Shown: piece after piece, positions 1 through 7,745 of the stretch
How positions within the stretch are numbered: position 1 is the stretch's first letter
Layout: each line of letters starts with the position of its first letter
Assembly (NCBI RefSeq): GCF_017310015.1
Contig: NZ_CP022297.1
Coordinates: 3,286,001 to 3,350,000 of the forward strand
Reading direction: 5' to 3'
Source of the DNA: Marinobacterium iners
GTDB taxonomy: Bacteria; Pseudomonadota; Gammaproteobacteria; Pseudomonadales; Balneatricaceae
DNA length: 64,000 nt
Notes under the pieces: generated by a model
What the model saw: only the letters and a program-made list of their open reading frames with translations
Told to the model about the DNA's origin: nothing
Databases searched by the model: none
Program-made: the position numbers and the translations under genes

Positions 1-134
1 GTGATCAACCGGCGGCTCAGATAAAAATCGTTGAAAAAAGGCGTGCGATGCGCAGTTACAGCCGTCAGATGATAGACATGATTCACGAGCGAGCAGCGCC
101 CTTTGCGAAGCGCGGCATATCCTGGCCTTTTCAT
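1..134 (-). CDS. REP-associated tyrosine transposase (RAYT), 5' part only
   Basis: The first 44 codons of a minus-strand gene run off the left edge. A strong AAGGAGGG ribosome site sits just before the ATG at 134. The translated start has the order LRKGR, then VYHLT.VT, then PFFNDF.L.R. This is how RAYT proteins (Y1/HUH transposases related to IS200/IS605 that act on REP palindromes) usually begin. The catalytic HUH histidines and the tyrosine lie outside the window, so activity cannot be judged. Three REP palindromes lie directly upstream at 175-282, the usual arrangement of a RAYT with its cognate REPs. The family call rests on this short N-terminus plus the REP context. Confidence 0.72.
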   Translation of the reverse strand, partial: MKRPGYAALRKGRCSLVNHVYHLTAVTAHRTPFFNDFYLSRRLI

Positions 135-174
135 TATTCCCTCCTTGGAATGAAAAATGGTCGCGACTCAAACG

Positions 175-201
175 GGTCGCGACATGAATGTCGCTCCTAC
201 A
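175..201 (-). repeat. REP palindrome, copy 1
   Basis: On the minus strand this reads TGTAGGAGCG, then a GACAT/ATGTC hairpin, then CGCGACC. The GTAG tetranucleotide before a short hairpin is the hallmark of REPs mobilised by RAYT transposases. A partial arm (GGTCGCGACT) also lies at 158-167, perhaps an eroded copy. Confidence 0.8.
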
Positions 202-221
202 CAACAACAATGCACCCACCC

Positions 222-248
222 TGTAGGAGCGAGGTTTACCTCGCGACC
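222..248 (+). repeat. REP palindrome, copy 2 (inverted relative to copies 1 and 3)
   Basis: This reads TGTAGGAGCG, then GAGGTTTACCTC, then GCGACC on the plus strand. It has the same conserved ends as copy 1, with a different but self-complementary stem (GAGGT/ACCTC). Stem changes with conserved pairing are typical of REP families. Together with copy 3 it makes an inverted pair like a REPIN. Confidence 0.8.
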
Positions 249-255
249 TAAGCAG

Positions 256-282
256 GGTCGCGACATAAATGTCGCTCCTACA
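256..282 (-). repeat. REP palindrome, copy 3, supplies the galE stop codon
   Basis: On the minus strand this reads TGTAGGAGCG, GACATTTATGTC, GCGACC. The TAG inside its conserved TGTAG start is the stop codon of galE (278-280). The REP therefore abuts and terminates the galE reading frame. Confidence 0.8.
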
Positions 283-1303
283 TCGAACCATACCCCTCCG
301 GGTTCTGTGATTGCCAGCGCCAGGTGTCCTGCATCATCACATCCAGGCCCCGTTCGGCCTGCCAACCCAGCTCTTCGCGCGCCTTGACTGGGTCTGCCCA
401 GCATTCGGCGATATCCCCTGCACGGCGAGGTTCGATGCGGTATGGAACCGGGCGGCCGGAGGCCTGCTCGAACGCCTGTACCATCTGCAGTACCGAATAA
501 CCGTTGCCGGTGCCCAGGTTCCAGATGTTCACCCCGCTGCGCTCGGTCAGTGACTGCAGCGCCAGCAGGTGGCCGCGGGCCAGGTCCACTACATGGATGT
601 AGTCGCGCACACCGGTGCCGTCTACTGTGGGGTAATCATCGCCAAACACCGCCAGTGCCTCGCGCTTGCCGATCGCCACCTGGCTGATGTAGGGCAACAG
701 GTTGTTGGGAATCCCCTTGGGATCCTCACCGATCAGGCCGCTTTCATGCGCCCCCACCGGATTGAAATAGCGCAACAGGGCACAGCGCCAGCGGTTGTCC
801 GAACGGGATAGATCGGCCAGCACCTGCTCCACCATCAATTTGGAGCGACCGTAAGGGTTGGTCGGCTCGCCGGTGGGGAAATCTTCACGGATCGGCATGG
901 TATCCGGCTCGCCGTACACCGTGGCCGATGAGCTGAACACCAGGGTAAACACCCCCGCCGCCGCCATCGCCTGGCACAGGGTTATACTGCCGGCCACATT
1001 GTTCTCATAGTAACGCAGCGGCTGTTCGACACTCTCGCCGACCGCCTTCAGCCCGGCAAAGTGCAGCACCGCACTGATGTTATGCTCGGCAAACAGCCTG
1101 TCCATCAAGGCGCGGTCGCGAATATCACCCTGCACAAACAACGGCGCACGGCCACAGATCTGCTCCACGCGGCGTAATGATTCCGCCGAGCTGTTGCAGA
1201 GGTTATCCAGTACTACCACCTCATAACCGGCTTCCAGCAGGCACAGTGTTGTATGTGAACCGATATAACCGGCGCCACCGGTGACGAGGATTGTATCTGT
1301 CAT
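278..1303 (-). CDS. galE: UDP-glucose 4-epimerase
   Basis: Interconverts UDP-glucose and UDP-galactose (and often the N-acetyl forms) in the cytoplasm, supplying sugars for the polysaccharide locus. The 341-residue protein has the extended SDR Rossmann motif TGGAGYIGS at residues 8-16, an SSSATVYG segment and a YGRSK catalytic Tyr/Lys motif. Length matches the family (about 338). Its ATG overlaps the stop of the upstream wecG-like gene by 4 bases, so the two are translationally coupled. The C-terminus ends in GYGSM, where family members often end in QGYPD. Its last codons run into REP copy 3, which provides the TAG stop. Confidence 0.95.
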   Translation of the reverse strand: MTDTILVTGGAGYIGSHTTLCLLEAGYEVVVLDNLCNSSAESLRRVEQICGRAPLFVQGDIRDRALMDRLFAEHNISAVLHFAGLKAVGESVEQPLRYYENNVAGSITLCQAMAAAGVFTLVFSSSATVYGEPDTMPIREDFPTGEPTNPYGRSKLMVEQVLADLSRSDNRWRCALLRYFNPVGAHESGLIGEDPKGIPNNLLPYISQVAIGKREALAVFGDDYPTVDGTGVRDYIHVVDLARGHLLALQSLTERSGVNIWNLGTGNGYSVLQMVQAFEQASGRPVPYRIEPRRAGDIAECWADPVKAREELGWQAERGLDVMMQDTWRWQSQNPEGYGSM

Positions 1304-2046
1304 GCCTTACCCAACCACTTTGCCAACTTCGCCCTCAACAACATCCAGGCAAACTTGCTGTTGGTCACCAGGTAGCGCTTCCACATACGGCGTGGTTCCT
1401 GAATAACACGATACAGCCATTCCAGGCCCCACTTCTGCATCCACACAGGAGCACGTTTTACCTTACCGGCCACTACATCGAAGGTGCCACCCACACCCAT
1501 GACAAAGGTAACGCCCAATTGATCACGCCAGCGGTTGATGAAGTTCTCTTTCTTGGGCGATGTGATGGCGACAAACAACAGCTGTGCACCGGATTCCCGC
1601 ACCTTGTTAACCATCGCCTCCTCATCATCCCAGAAGTAGCCGTGGTGGTAACCGGCCAGCTTGAGGCCGGGGTACAGCTGCTGCACACGGCGGGCGGTTT
1701 CACCAACCACCTCATCTTTTGCACCCAGCAGGTAAACCGGGTAGCCCTTGCTTGCACTCATCGCCAGCAGTTCGTGGAACAGATCCACTCCGGCCACCCG
1801 CTCGGGTACGTTATGACCCAGCAGCCGCGCGCCGAGTACTACACCCATACCATCAATATTGATAATGTCGCACTCGCGCACCGAGGCATCCAACTGTAGG
1901 TCCTGCTGCATATTGACGATCTTGGCGACATTGACGACCACATGCTGGGTGAAACGATCCGCCGCCACAGCTGCATCGATCAGACCGACCGTTTCCTCCA
2001 TGCTCGCTACGTCCATGGGGCAGTTAAGCAACTCAATCCTGTTCAT
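1300..2046 (-). CDS. WecG/TagA/CpsF family glycosyltransferase (ManNAcA-type transferase)
   Basis: A 248-residue member of the WecG/TagA/CpsF (GT26) family. Family features visible are VVVNVAKIVNMQ near residue 38, the DIINIDGMGVV segment near residue 60, PKKENFI near residue 165 and MGVGGTFDVVAGKVKRAP near residue 184. WecG transfers N-acetylmannosaminuronic acid onto lipid-linked GlcNAc. Since wecB and wecC in this locus make UDP-ManNAcA, this is the likely donor here, but specificity is inferred. It overlaps galE and the upstream gene by 4 bases each. The C-terminal basic, hydrophobic stretch suggests peripheral membrane attachment. Confidence 0.85.
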   Translation of the reverse strand: MNRIELLNCPMDVASMEETVGLIDAAVAADRFTQHVVVNVAKIVNMQQDLQLDASVRECDIINIDGMGVVLGARLLGHNVPERVAGVDLFHELLAMSASKGYPVYLLGAKDEVVGETARRVQQLYPGLKLAGYHHGYFWDDEEAMVNKVRESGAQLLFVAITSPKKENFINRWRDQLGVTFVMGVGGTFDVVAGKVKRAPVWMQKWGLEWLYRVIQEPRRMWKRYLVTNSKFAWMLLRAKLAKWLGKA

Positions 2047-3266
2047 TCAGCACACACCTTATTGGCCGTTGTCGATGCAGACTTATTACCATCGGCTGTA
2101 TGCCGGTTATAAAACGCCAACGCATAATACGCCCAGGCTTGGGTCCAACGTGTGTAGTTGATTCGGTTAGTTACCCAACGCGTCTTCTGATAGATGAACT
2201 GCCCTTTTTTCGGCTGGTACATCAGCTCAATCGCACGCTGCACAACCTTGTCACAAAGCTGACGATCTGCAACACCACCGCCCACTTTAAGCAGAGTAAA
2301 TACCGCTTGGGCGAAGCTGTGCATATCAATGGGGTAACGGTTGGTGTTGTAGTACTTTGCCGTTCCATCGGACTCAAAAAAGTTGTCAACGTAGTAGCGA
2401 TAACCGCGCTGAATGGCGTTATCAAACCGATCGGTCTGGGTAGCGTCACGCAGCATACACAAGGCTTCCAGGTTGTAGCCGGTATGAAAGCCGTCGATAA
2501 ACTGATGATGGTGCCGTGCACCGTACACCCAGGCACCATCCTCGCGCTGTTCATTGACCGACTGCTGCGCAACGCTCAATGCCTGTTCGACCAATGCCTG
2601 ATCTCCCAAACGCACGCCGGCAAACCCACACCAGGCCGCTCCCCAAAGACTGGCGTTATGCACAAAGGCGGTTTCACCGGGGATGTAGGCATAAAAACTG
2701 CGTCCATCCACTTGGGTGAACAAGTGGCATGAGATAAAACGCGCCGCATCCAAAGCGACATCAACCAGCCTGCTATCACCTATCAGCTCGCCCAGCTCGA
2801 ACAGTGCGCGCGCCACATAGACCGTGGTGATAATGTTCGGCTTACCCGCAGGCACATAAAACGCCCTGGCTTGCCAGTCAAAGTGATAGCCCCAACAGCT
2901 GTGCTGCCATTCATCAGGGTCACTTCGCTGCGTCAACAACCAATCAGCCAATTCCCGCGCTTCGCCAAGGTAGCGTGTATCACCTGTGCGGTGGTAATCC
3001 TGCAGCAGGCCCGCAATAAACAGGCCCACACCTTTGGGGTTACGCTTTTTGGGCACGCCCAACAGCGGTCGCAGGTTGATGGGCGAGCGTTTACCCAACT
3101 GCAGCCAGGCAAGACGGACAAACTCACTGCGCTTGAACGGAGTTGCCTGCAGCATTCGGCTATTGAGGGAATCAAACGGGTCATAACCGGCAAAGCTGTC
3201 TGCCCGTACAGCGGACAGCAGGCGGTCATTCAGCGCAAGTGTATGGATCATAAACAGATCAACCAA
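2043..3266 (-). CDS. Polysaccharide-locus protein of the six-hairpin (alpha/alpha-toroid) type, perhaps 5'-truncated
   Basis: No function is established from the sequence. The protein (up to 407 residues) carries a conserved-looking core: YDPFDSLNS, KRSPINLRPLLGVPKKRNPKG, SCWGYHFDWQARAF, HNASLWGA and YPIDMHSFAQAV. These resemble the alpha/alpha-barrel proteins often found in O-antigen and exopolysaccharide clusters. No signal peptide or membrane segment is seen. The start is uncertain: TTG at 3266 and ATG at 3251 both lack a good ribosome site. The reading frame stays open and looks coding-like upstream to the TGA at 3354-3356, which is the stop of the neighbouring antitoxin-like gene in the same frame. 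This suggests the toxin-antitoxin cassette may have replaced the original 5' end. Confidence 0.6.
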   Translation of the reverse strand: MVDLFMIHTLALNDRLLSAVRADSFAGYDPFDSLNSRMLQATPFKRSEFVRLAWLQLGKRSPINLRPLLGVPKKRNPKGVGLFIAGLLQDYHRTGDTRYLGEARELADWLLTQRSDPDEWQHSCWGYHFDWQARAFYVPAGKPNIITTVYVARALFELGELIGDSRLVDVALDAARFISCHLFTQVDGRSFYAYIPGETAFVHNASLWGAAWCGFAGVRLGDQALVEQALSVAQQSVNEQREDGAWVYGARHHHQFIDGFHTGYNLEALCMLRDATQTDRFDNAIQRGYRYYVDNFFESDGTAKYYNTNRYPIDMHSFAQAVFTLLKVGGGVADRQLCDKVVQRAIELMYQPKKGQFIYQKTRWVTNRINYTRWTQAWAYYALAFYNRHTADGNKSASTTANKVCAE

Positions 3267-3353
3267 AGTATTGAGCGGCAGCCCCTGAATAGGGGTGCCG
3301 TCAGGGAAAACGTGTTGATTCAGATGCTCAAAGCTGGATTCAAGGAGGCTATG

Positions 3354-3947
3354 TCAAGCAATGGCAGCGATAACATTTTTCAACTCAGCCAACGGCTTGG
3401 CCCGCTTATTGAGCAGAATATCGTCGTTGATCTTGAGAACGATAGCCTTGATCAGCTCAGTGGTGGTCTTGATTCGGGTCGTTGCTTTGACTGCTTCCAG
3501 CTCCTCTGCAACCCGTCTACCCTTCAAAGAGAGCCGCTTGTCTGCCTTACCACTGGCCAGTTCACTTTTTAGCAATTCACCTATCTGATTGGCACCCTCG
3601 GGGTGGGTTGCCAACAGGTGGATGTAGTATTTGACCAGTGTTGGCACAAAGTCAGTATCAGCGCCCAATTCAGAGGCGGCAAGGCCAAGAATATCAAGCA
3701 TATGGGCCGGCAAGCGGCTTTCGACAGCTTTACGCTGACAATCCAGCTGCTTACGGATCGCAGGGGTCGATTGATGCGGTATTACACAAACCTGGTCGCA
3801 GCAATCACACACACCCACCAATACGTTTTTGACAATGCCGCTAGCATTGCTGAAAGGCACATCCCTCAGCTTGAAAGTTGCCCGCTCAAGCGTGCCGCAA
3901 TGTTCACAAATCACGGTCTGTGAATCGCCCACTTTATACACTTTCAT
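3354..3947 (-). CDS. Putative antitoxin with an N-terminal YgiT/MqsA-like zinc finger
   Basis: A 197-residue protein, not recognised as a named family. Its first 60 residues hold a CEHC motif (residues 15-18), the paired region NVLVGVCDCCDQV and then PHQSTPAIRKQL. This spacing recalls the YgiT/MqsA zinc-binding antitoxin domain. The rest is helical and rich in Lys/Ala/Glu, without an obvious helix-turn-helix. It starts 9 bases after the stop of the smaller upstream ORF, with a GAGGTGG ribosome site overlapping that stop, so the pair is co-translated in toxin-first order as in mqsRA and higBA. A zinc-finger regulator unrelated to toxicity is the main alternative. Confidence 0.5.
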   Translation of the reverse strand: MKVYKVGDSQTVICEHCGTLERATFKLRDVPFSNASGIVKNVLVGVCDCCDQVCVIPHQSTPAIRKQLDCQRKAVESRLPAHMLDILGLAASELGADTDFVPTLVKYYIHLLATHPEGANQIGELLKSELASGKADKRLSLKGRRVAEELEAVKATTRIKTTTELIKAIVLKINDDILLNKRAKPLAELKNVIAAIA

Positions 3948-3956
3948 GCTGCCACC

Positions 3957-4253
3957 TCAATGATGCACGCTGATAAAAATACTGTTTGGCTCAACGAAGT
4001 ACCATTTGATGTACCAAGCAACACCCTTATGCGACCTCTGAATGATATGCACATCCACCCCACTGACACTGTGGTGGGGACTGCATACATAATCACTCCC
4101 ACGCGACCGCCGAATAATTTCCGCGACCTCTTCCGACGTAACCTGTCCGGTGCAAAGCAGGTTCTTGGTATCAATATCACCTCTGCTTGCGTGAAGGATA
4201 TTGCCTGACTGCAAGCAGGTCAGTACAAGAGCCTTAACATCCTTGTAGCCCAT
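3957..4253 (-). CDS. Putative toxin partner, small unknown protein
   Basis: About 98 residues from the ATG at 4253. A TTG at 4274 would add seven residues but lies upstream of the predicted transcription start. Not confidently recognised. The order of elements (VKALVLTCL helix, EEVAEIIRR helix, then the strands VDVHIIQ, YIKWYF and IFISVH) is compatible with a small RelE/MqsR-like RNase fold, though no catalytic set is certain. It is followed 9 bases later by a zinc-finger antitoxin-like gene. Its own promoter overlaps a perfect palindrome, the arrangement of autoregulated toxin-antitoxin operons. Toxicity is inference from context. Confidence 0.45.
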   Translation of the reverse strand: MGYKDVKALVLTCLQSGNILHASRGDIDTKNLLCTGQVTSEEVAEIIRRSRGSDYVCSPHHSVSGVDVHIIQRSHKGVAWYIKWYFVEPNSIFISVHH

Positions 4254-4262
4254 AACAACCTC

Positions 4263-4290
4263 ATTGTACGCCAAATTGCGTACAGATCAA
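4263..4290 (-). promoter_or_regulatory. Candidate promoter with palindromic operator for the toxin-antitoxin-like pair
   Basis: The sequence TGTACGCCAAATTGCGTACA (4265-4284) is a perfect 7-base inverted repeat with a 6-base spacer. On the minus strand it lies between and over TTGATC (-35, 4290-4285) and TACAAT (-10, 4268-4263), 16 bases apart. A repressor bound there would block RNA polymerase. The predicted start of transcription is only a few bases before the ATG at 4253, so the message may be almost leaderless. Confidence 0.6.
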
Positions 4291-6467
4291 CCATTCAACT
4301 CCAACACCCCCAACTCCACCTGCAGCGGCATACCCACGGCCATGGATTCGACCGCCATGACGGTTGCCAAGCTGGTTGTCATCAGGCAATCGTAATCAAC
4401 ACAGGGGGAGCCTGATTTCAGGGCATCCAGCCAAGCTGCGATCATGGCTTTCTGGCCCTTGTCCTGTACACCGAGCTTGAGGGTTTTGTTGTCGGTATCG
4501 CCACTGAACAGGGATACCTCCTTGAAGTCATGAATCTGCGCCGAGCGGCCACCGCCAAACACCTCGATGTACTCCTTCGGCATCGCTTTGGAACCATCGG
4601 CGGTGTAGGTGATGTTGGCCACACTGCCGTTGGCAAAGGTCAGCGTCACGCACAGGTTGTCATTCAGCAGAGCTGACTTCTCTGCCTTGGCGCTGCCCAC
4701 GGCGTACACGGTTTTCACGTTACTACGCACCAGAGCTGAAGCCAGGTCGATAAAGTGACAACCTTCACCAATCATGCGGCCACCGCCGGTGTGTGGGTCC
4801 TGTATCCAGTGGTCTGCCGGTATGTGTCCTGCATTGATGCGGATGTTCACCACCAGCGGGCTTTTAACGCCATCGAAATGCTCACGCACCTTCTCGGTCG
4901 CAGGGGCAAAGCGGCGGTTAAAGCCCACCATTACCTGTGCTTTGGCGGCTTCGCGGTGGGCCGCATGAATATCAGCCAGTTCAGCCACACTCATTGCCAG
5001 GGGCTTTTCCACATACACATGCTTGCCGGCTTTGAGTGCATCACGCACAGCGCTGCCATGGGTGTCGTGGCGCGTGGTGACCACAATGGCATCGGTATCA
5101 CCCTGCAACAACTCATCATAACTGCCGGCACAAAAGCCGAAGCCGAATTGCTTGGCCACACCCTGCGCCGAACGGCCGCTGGCGGTGACCAAGCCGCTGA
5201 AAGCCACCTGACCGCTGGCCTGCATCGGGGGCAGCAGGCTGGCCGTTGCGTAGTTACCGGCACCGTAGAAAGAGAGCTTAACCTTGTCGCCGGTAACAGG
5301 GGCTGACGACACGGCAATACGGCTGGATTGACTCGGCTGATAAGGCTGCGGCTGGTATTGCAACACGATGCCCAAATACGGTTCGGTTTTGGCCCCTTCG
5401 ATCAAGGCATACGCCGTGGCGGCCTGGTCCACATCAAAGCGGTGCGTAATCAGGCTTTTCACATCCAGCTTGCCCTGCGACACCAAGCTGAGGAAGGTTT
5501 GCATATTGCGCTGTTCGGTAAAGCGCACATAAGCCAGTGGATAATCGTTACCGTTCTCCTCATACACTGGATCATACCGGCCCGGCCCATAGGAACGGGA
5601 GATCACCACGCTGATCTCCTTCTTGAAGTAATCCTCACGCGGGATATCCATACGCACCGCGCCGACCACAACCACTCGGCCCTTTTCACGGGTGACCTCA
5701 CCACAGAGCTCGATAATGCTATTGCTGGAGCTACCGGCACAGACCAGCACACCATCAACCCCCTGCCCTGCCGTCATGGCATTGCAGATAGACACCACAT
5801 CCGCACCCGGCGGCACACCCACTGCGCCAAAGCCCTCAGCACGCGCGACAAGAACAGAATCCAGATCGGTGCCGATCACGTTGCAGCCATTAGCCTTCAG
5901 TAACTGAACCGCAATCTGCCCCAACAGCCCAAGACCCACAACCATAAACGTTTCACCCAGCAGCGGCTCGGCCAGGCGTACACCCTGCAGGGCAATAGAT
6001 CCCACCGTGGTAAAGGCGGCTTCTTCATCACTGACGTTATCGGGCACCTTAACCACAAGGTTTTTCGGCACTGCCACAAAGTCTGCATGGTTGGCATAGT
6101 CGGCACCGCCACAGGCCACACGATCACCCGGCTGGATACCTTCGACCAGACCACCGGCCGCCACCACCGTGCCGGCACAGCTGTAGCCCAGTGGTGAAGG
6201 CGAGTCGAGACGAGAGTTAACTGTTTGCAGGGTCTTTTTCAGCCCTTCGGTTTTGATCTTGCCGATCACCTGCTTGACCAGATCGGGGCGGGCCTTGGCT
6301 TTTTGCAGCAGGCTTTTCTTGCCCATATCGATCTTGGTTTTCTCTGTGCCGGCACTGATCACCGAGGTAGTGTTTTGAACCAAAACATATTTATCGGACA
6401 GCGCGGGAACAGGAACATCGTTGACTTCGACAACACCGGTGCGGAGGGTTTGGGTGACTTGTTTCAT
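4287..6467 (-). CDS. Bi-domain oxidoreductase: zinc-type alcohol dehydrogenase fused to Gfo/Idh/MocA
   Basis: A 726-residue fusion. Residues about 1-370 are an MDR-type dehydrogenase, with the segments SAGTEKTKIDMGKKSL, SPLGYSCAGTV, GDRVACGGADYANHADF and the Rossmann stretch MVVGLGLLGQIAVQLL. Residues about 395-715 are a Gfo/Idh/MocA NAD-dependent oxidoreductase, with SFYGAGNYA, VTTRHDTHG and the signature YVEKPLAMS. Such fusions are common in O-antigen and heparosan-like clusters and are thought to oxidise or epimerise nucleotide sugars or sugar side groups. The substrate is not known. It starts directly after the stop of the upstream glycosyltransferase (6468) with no gap. The Leloir-type role is inferred from context. 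Confidence 0.8.
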   Translation of the reverse strand: MKQVTQTLRTGVVEVNDVPVPALSDKYVLVQNTTSVISAGTEKTKIDMGKKSLLQKAKARPDLVKQVIGKIKTEGLKKTLQTVNSRLDSPSPLGYSCAGTVVAAGGLVEGIQPGDRVACGGADYANHADFVAVPKNLVVKVPDNVSDEEAAFTTVGSIALQGVRLAEPLLGETFMVVGLGLLGQIAVQLLKANGCNVIGTDLDSVLVARAEGFGAVGVPPGADVVSICNAMTAGQGVDGVLVCAGSSSNSIIELCGEVTREKGRVVVVGAVRMDIPREDYFKKEISVVISRSYGPGRYDPVYEENGNDYPLAYVRFTEQRNMQTFLSLVSQGKLDVKSLITHRFDVDQAATAYALIEGAKTEPYLGIVLQYQPQPYQPSQSSRIAVSSAPVTGDKVKLSFYGAGNYATASLLPPMQASGQVAFSGLVTASGRSAQGVAKQFGFGFCAGSYDELLQGDTDAIVVTTRHDTHGSAVRDALKAGKHVYVEKPLAMSVAELADIHAAHREAAKAQVMVGFNRRFAPATEKVREHFDGVKSPLVVNIRINAGHIPADHWIQDPHTGGGRMIGEGCHFIDLASALVRSNVKTVYAVGSAKAEKSALLNDNLCVTLTFANGSVANITYTADGSKAMPKEYIEVFGGGRSAQIHDFKEVSLFSGDTDNKTLKLGVQDKGQKAMIAAWLDALKSGSPCVDYDCLMTTSLATVMAVESMAVGMPLQVELGVLELNG

Positions 6468-7484
6468 TCATTTTCCTAAGTAAATCTTTCTGTAGATATC
6501 AAAATAATTAGTAGCATCAAATGTATTAGAGTTTTCTTTTATAGTAATCGTTTTCACTATTTTATCCGTAAGAGATTTTACAGATCTATTATTAAAAAGA
6601 ATTGCTTCTTTAGGGCGCTTTACACAATTTGAAGAGATGCATGGAACCCCTAAGTAAATAGACTCTCTGACAGAAAGTGCATCACCATCAGTATTAGTCG
6701 CTCTAACAGATACATCTGCATGCTGAAGCAAATTAAAAAAGTCGATAGCGCCGCGGTAAATTAGCACACAAGATTCAAGCCTTTGTGATTTGACAGACAC
6801 CATGATTTTCTCTATTTGAGCATGATTATATTCAGGATCAGATATAATAAATACCAATACAGCCTGTGAGTTTATTTCAATATTCGAAAAAGCTTCAACA
6901 CATAGATCAAGACCATAAAGATCTTGACCGTTGTGTTGCGCTAATCTAAACGCATTGGAAACAATAATTTTTTTGTGTGCGTCACGTGCCTTGCTAATAA
7001 AATCAAGTATATCTAAAGGCATCTCAGAAGAGTGGGATTGGGGTGGGATAAATGCAGGTTGAACTTCAATTTTTGACTCGTCAATTGAAAGTTTTTGTTT
7101 TATATCCTTACTTACCACAACAACCTTATCAGCTACTAAATTTAAAATTTTGCGCCACAAAAAACTATTGACGCATCCTGAGCGCCATGAGTGGATTGTA
7201 ACAATAATTTTTTTTCTAAATATGAATGAAAATAAAAGGTGTACTAAGCGAAATAGTGAAACAGAAGAATGTATATGAACAATATCACAATTCTTGACAA
7301 GCCTTATGTATTTTATAAAGGATAAGCTTCTTATATTAAGAAAATCATATTTTCGTATAGAAGATTCATCACAAATAGCAACATGAAAGCTATTATTAGA
7401 TAATAAATCAAACAGGCGACTTACATGAACAGAAACACCACCGATAGGTGGCGGCAAAGGCCCACAAATAAGAATTCTTTTCAT
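6468..7484 (-). CDS. Glycosyltransferase, GT4-like
   Basis: A 338-residue protein from a visibly AT-rich stretch. The N-terminus MKRILICGPLPPPIGGVSVH is the typical donor-independent start of GT-B family 4 enzymes. The C-terminal half has SVRATNTDGDALSVRESIYLGVPCISSNC, which matches the nucleotide-sugar binding E-x7-E region of that family. It probably adds one sugar of the repeat unit on the cytoplasmic face of the membrane. Donor and acceptor cannot be read from sequence. Its base composition differs clearly from galE or wecB, which suggests later acquisition together with the polymerase and the other AT-rich transferase. Confidence 0.78.
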   Translation of the reverse strand: MKRILICGPLPPPIGGVSVHVSRLFDLLSNNSFHVAICDESSIRKYDFLNIRSLSFIKYIRLVKNCDIVHIHSSVSLFRLVHLLFSFIFRKKIIVTIHSWRSGCVNSFLWRKILNLVADKVVVVSKDIKQKLSIDESKIEVQPAFIPPQSHSSEMPLDILDFISKARDAHKKIIVSNAFRLAQHNGQDLYGLDLCVEAFSNIEINSQAVLVFIISDPEYNHAQIEKIMVSVKSQRLESCVLIYRGAIDFFNLLQHADVSVRATNTDGDALSVRESIYLGVPCISSNCVKRPKEAILFNNRSVKSLTDKIVKTITIKENSNTFDATNYFDIYRKIYLGK

Positions 7485-7636
7485 TTAACCTCTACTAAGA
7501 AATAAAAATGAGCAGTTATATAAAACTGAATGCCATAGCTTCATACTTAAATTTCATGAAGAATTTTCATCCACCATTTAAGTTATCGCTACATATATGG
7601 TAAAAAACTTTCGGGGTATGCTTCCTAAATATGGAG

Positions 7637-7745
7637 TTAAATTGGCTGTTCAAAGCGGTTAACTTCGAGATACTGGTTATTAACCGGCGGTAACTTAGGA
7701 CGTACATGCAGCATAGGTATAACATAGCTACCGGTGCTGTGAAGG
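7637..7745 (-). other. Intergenic stretch with a short coding-like frame after the polymerase gene
   Basis: The 243 bases between the polymerase stop (7728) and the next gene (7484) hold no complete gene. A minus-strand frame overlapping the end of the polymerase gene stays open to a TAA at 7639-7637. It encodes a plausible tail (VIPMLHVRPKLPPVNNQYLE) with base composition closer to the GC-richer core of the locus than to the flanking AT-rich genes. It may be the end of a gene lost when the AT-rich genes arrived. Confidence 0.25.

Noticed and set aside
158..282. Possible CRISPR array or tandem repeat at the left edge
   Set aside because: The repeats are few, in both orientations and carry variable self-complementary stems with irregular spacing; they fit REP elements, not CRISPR.
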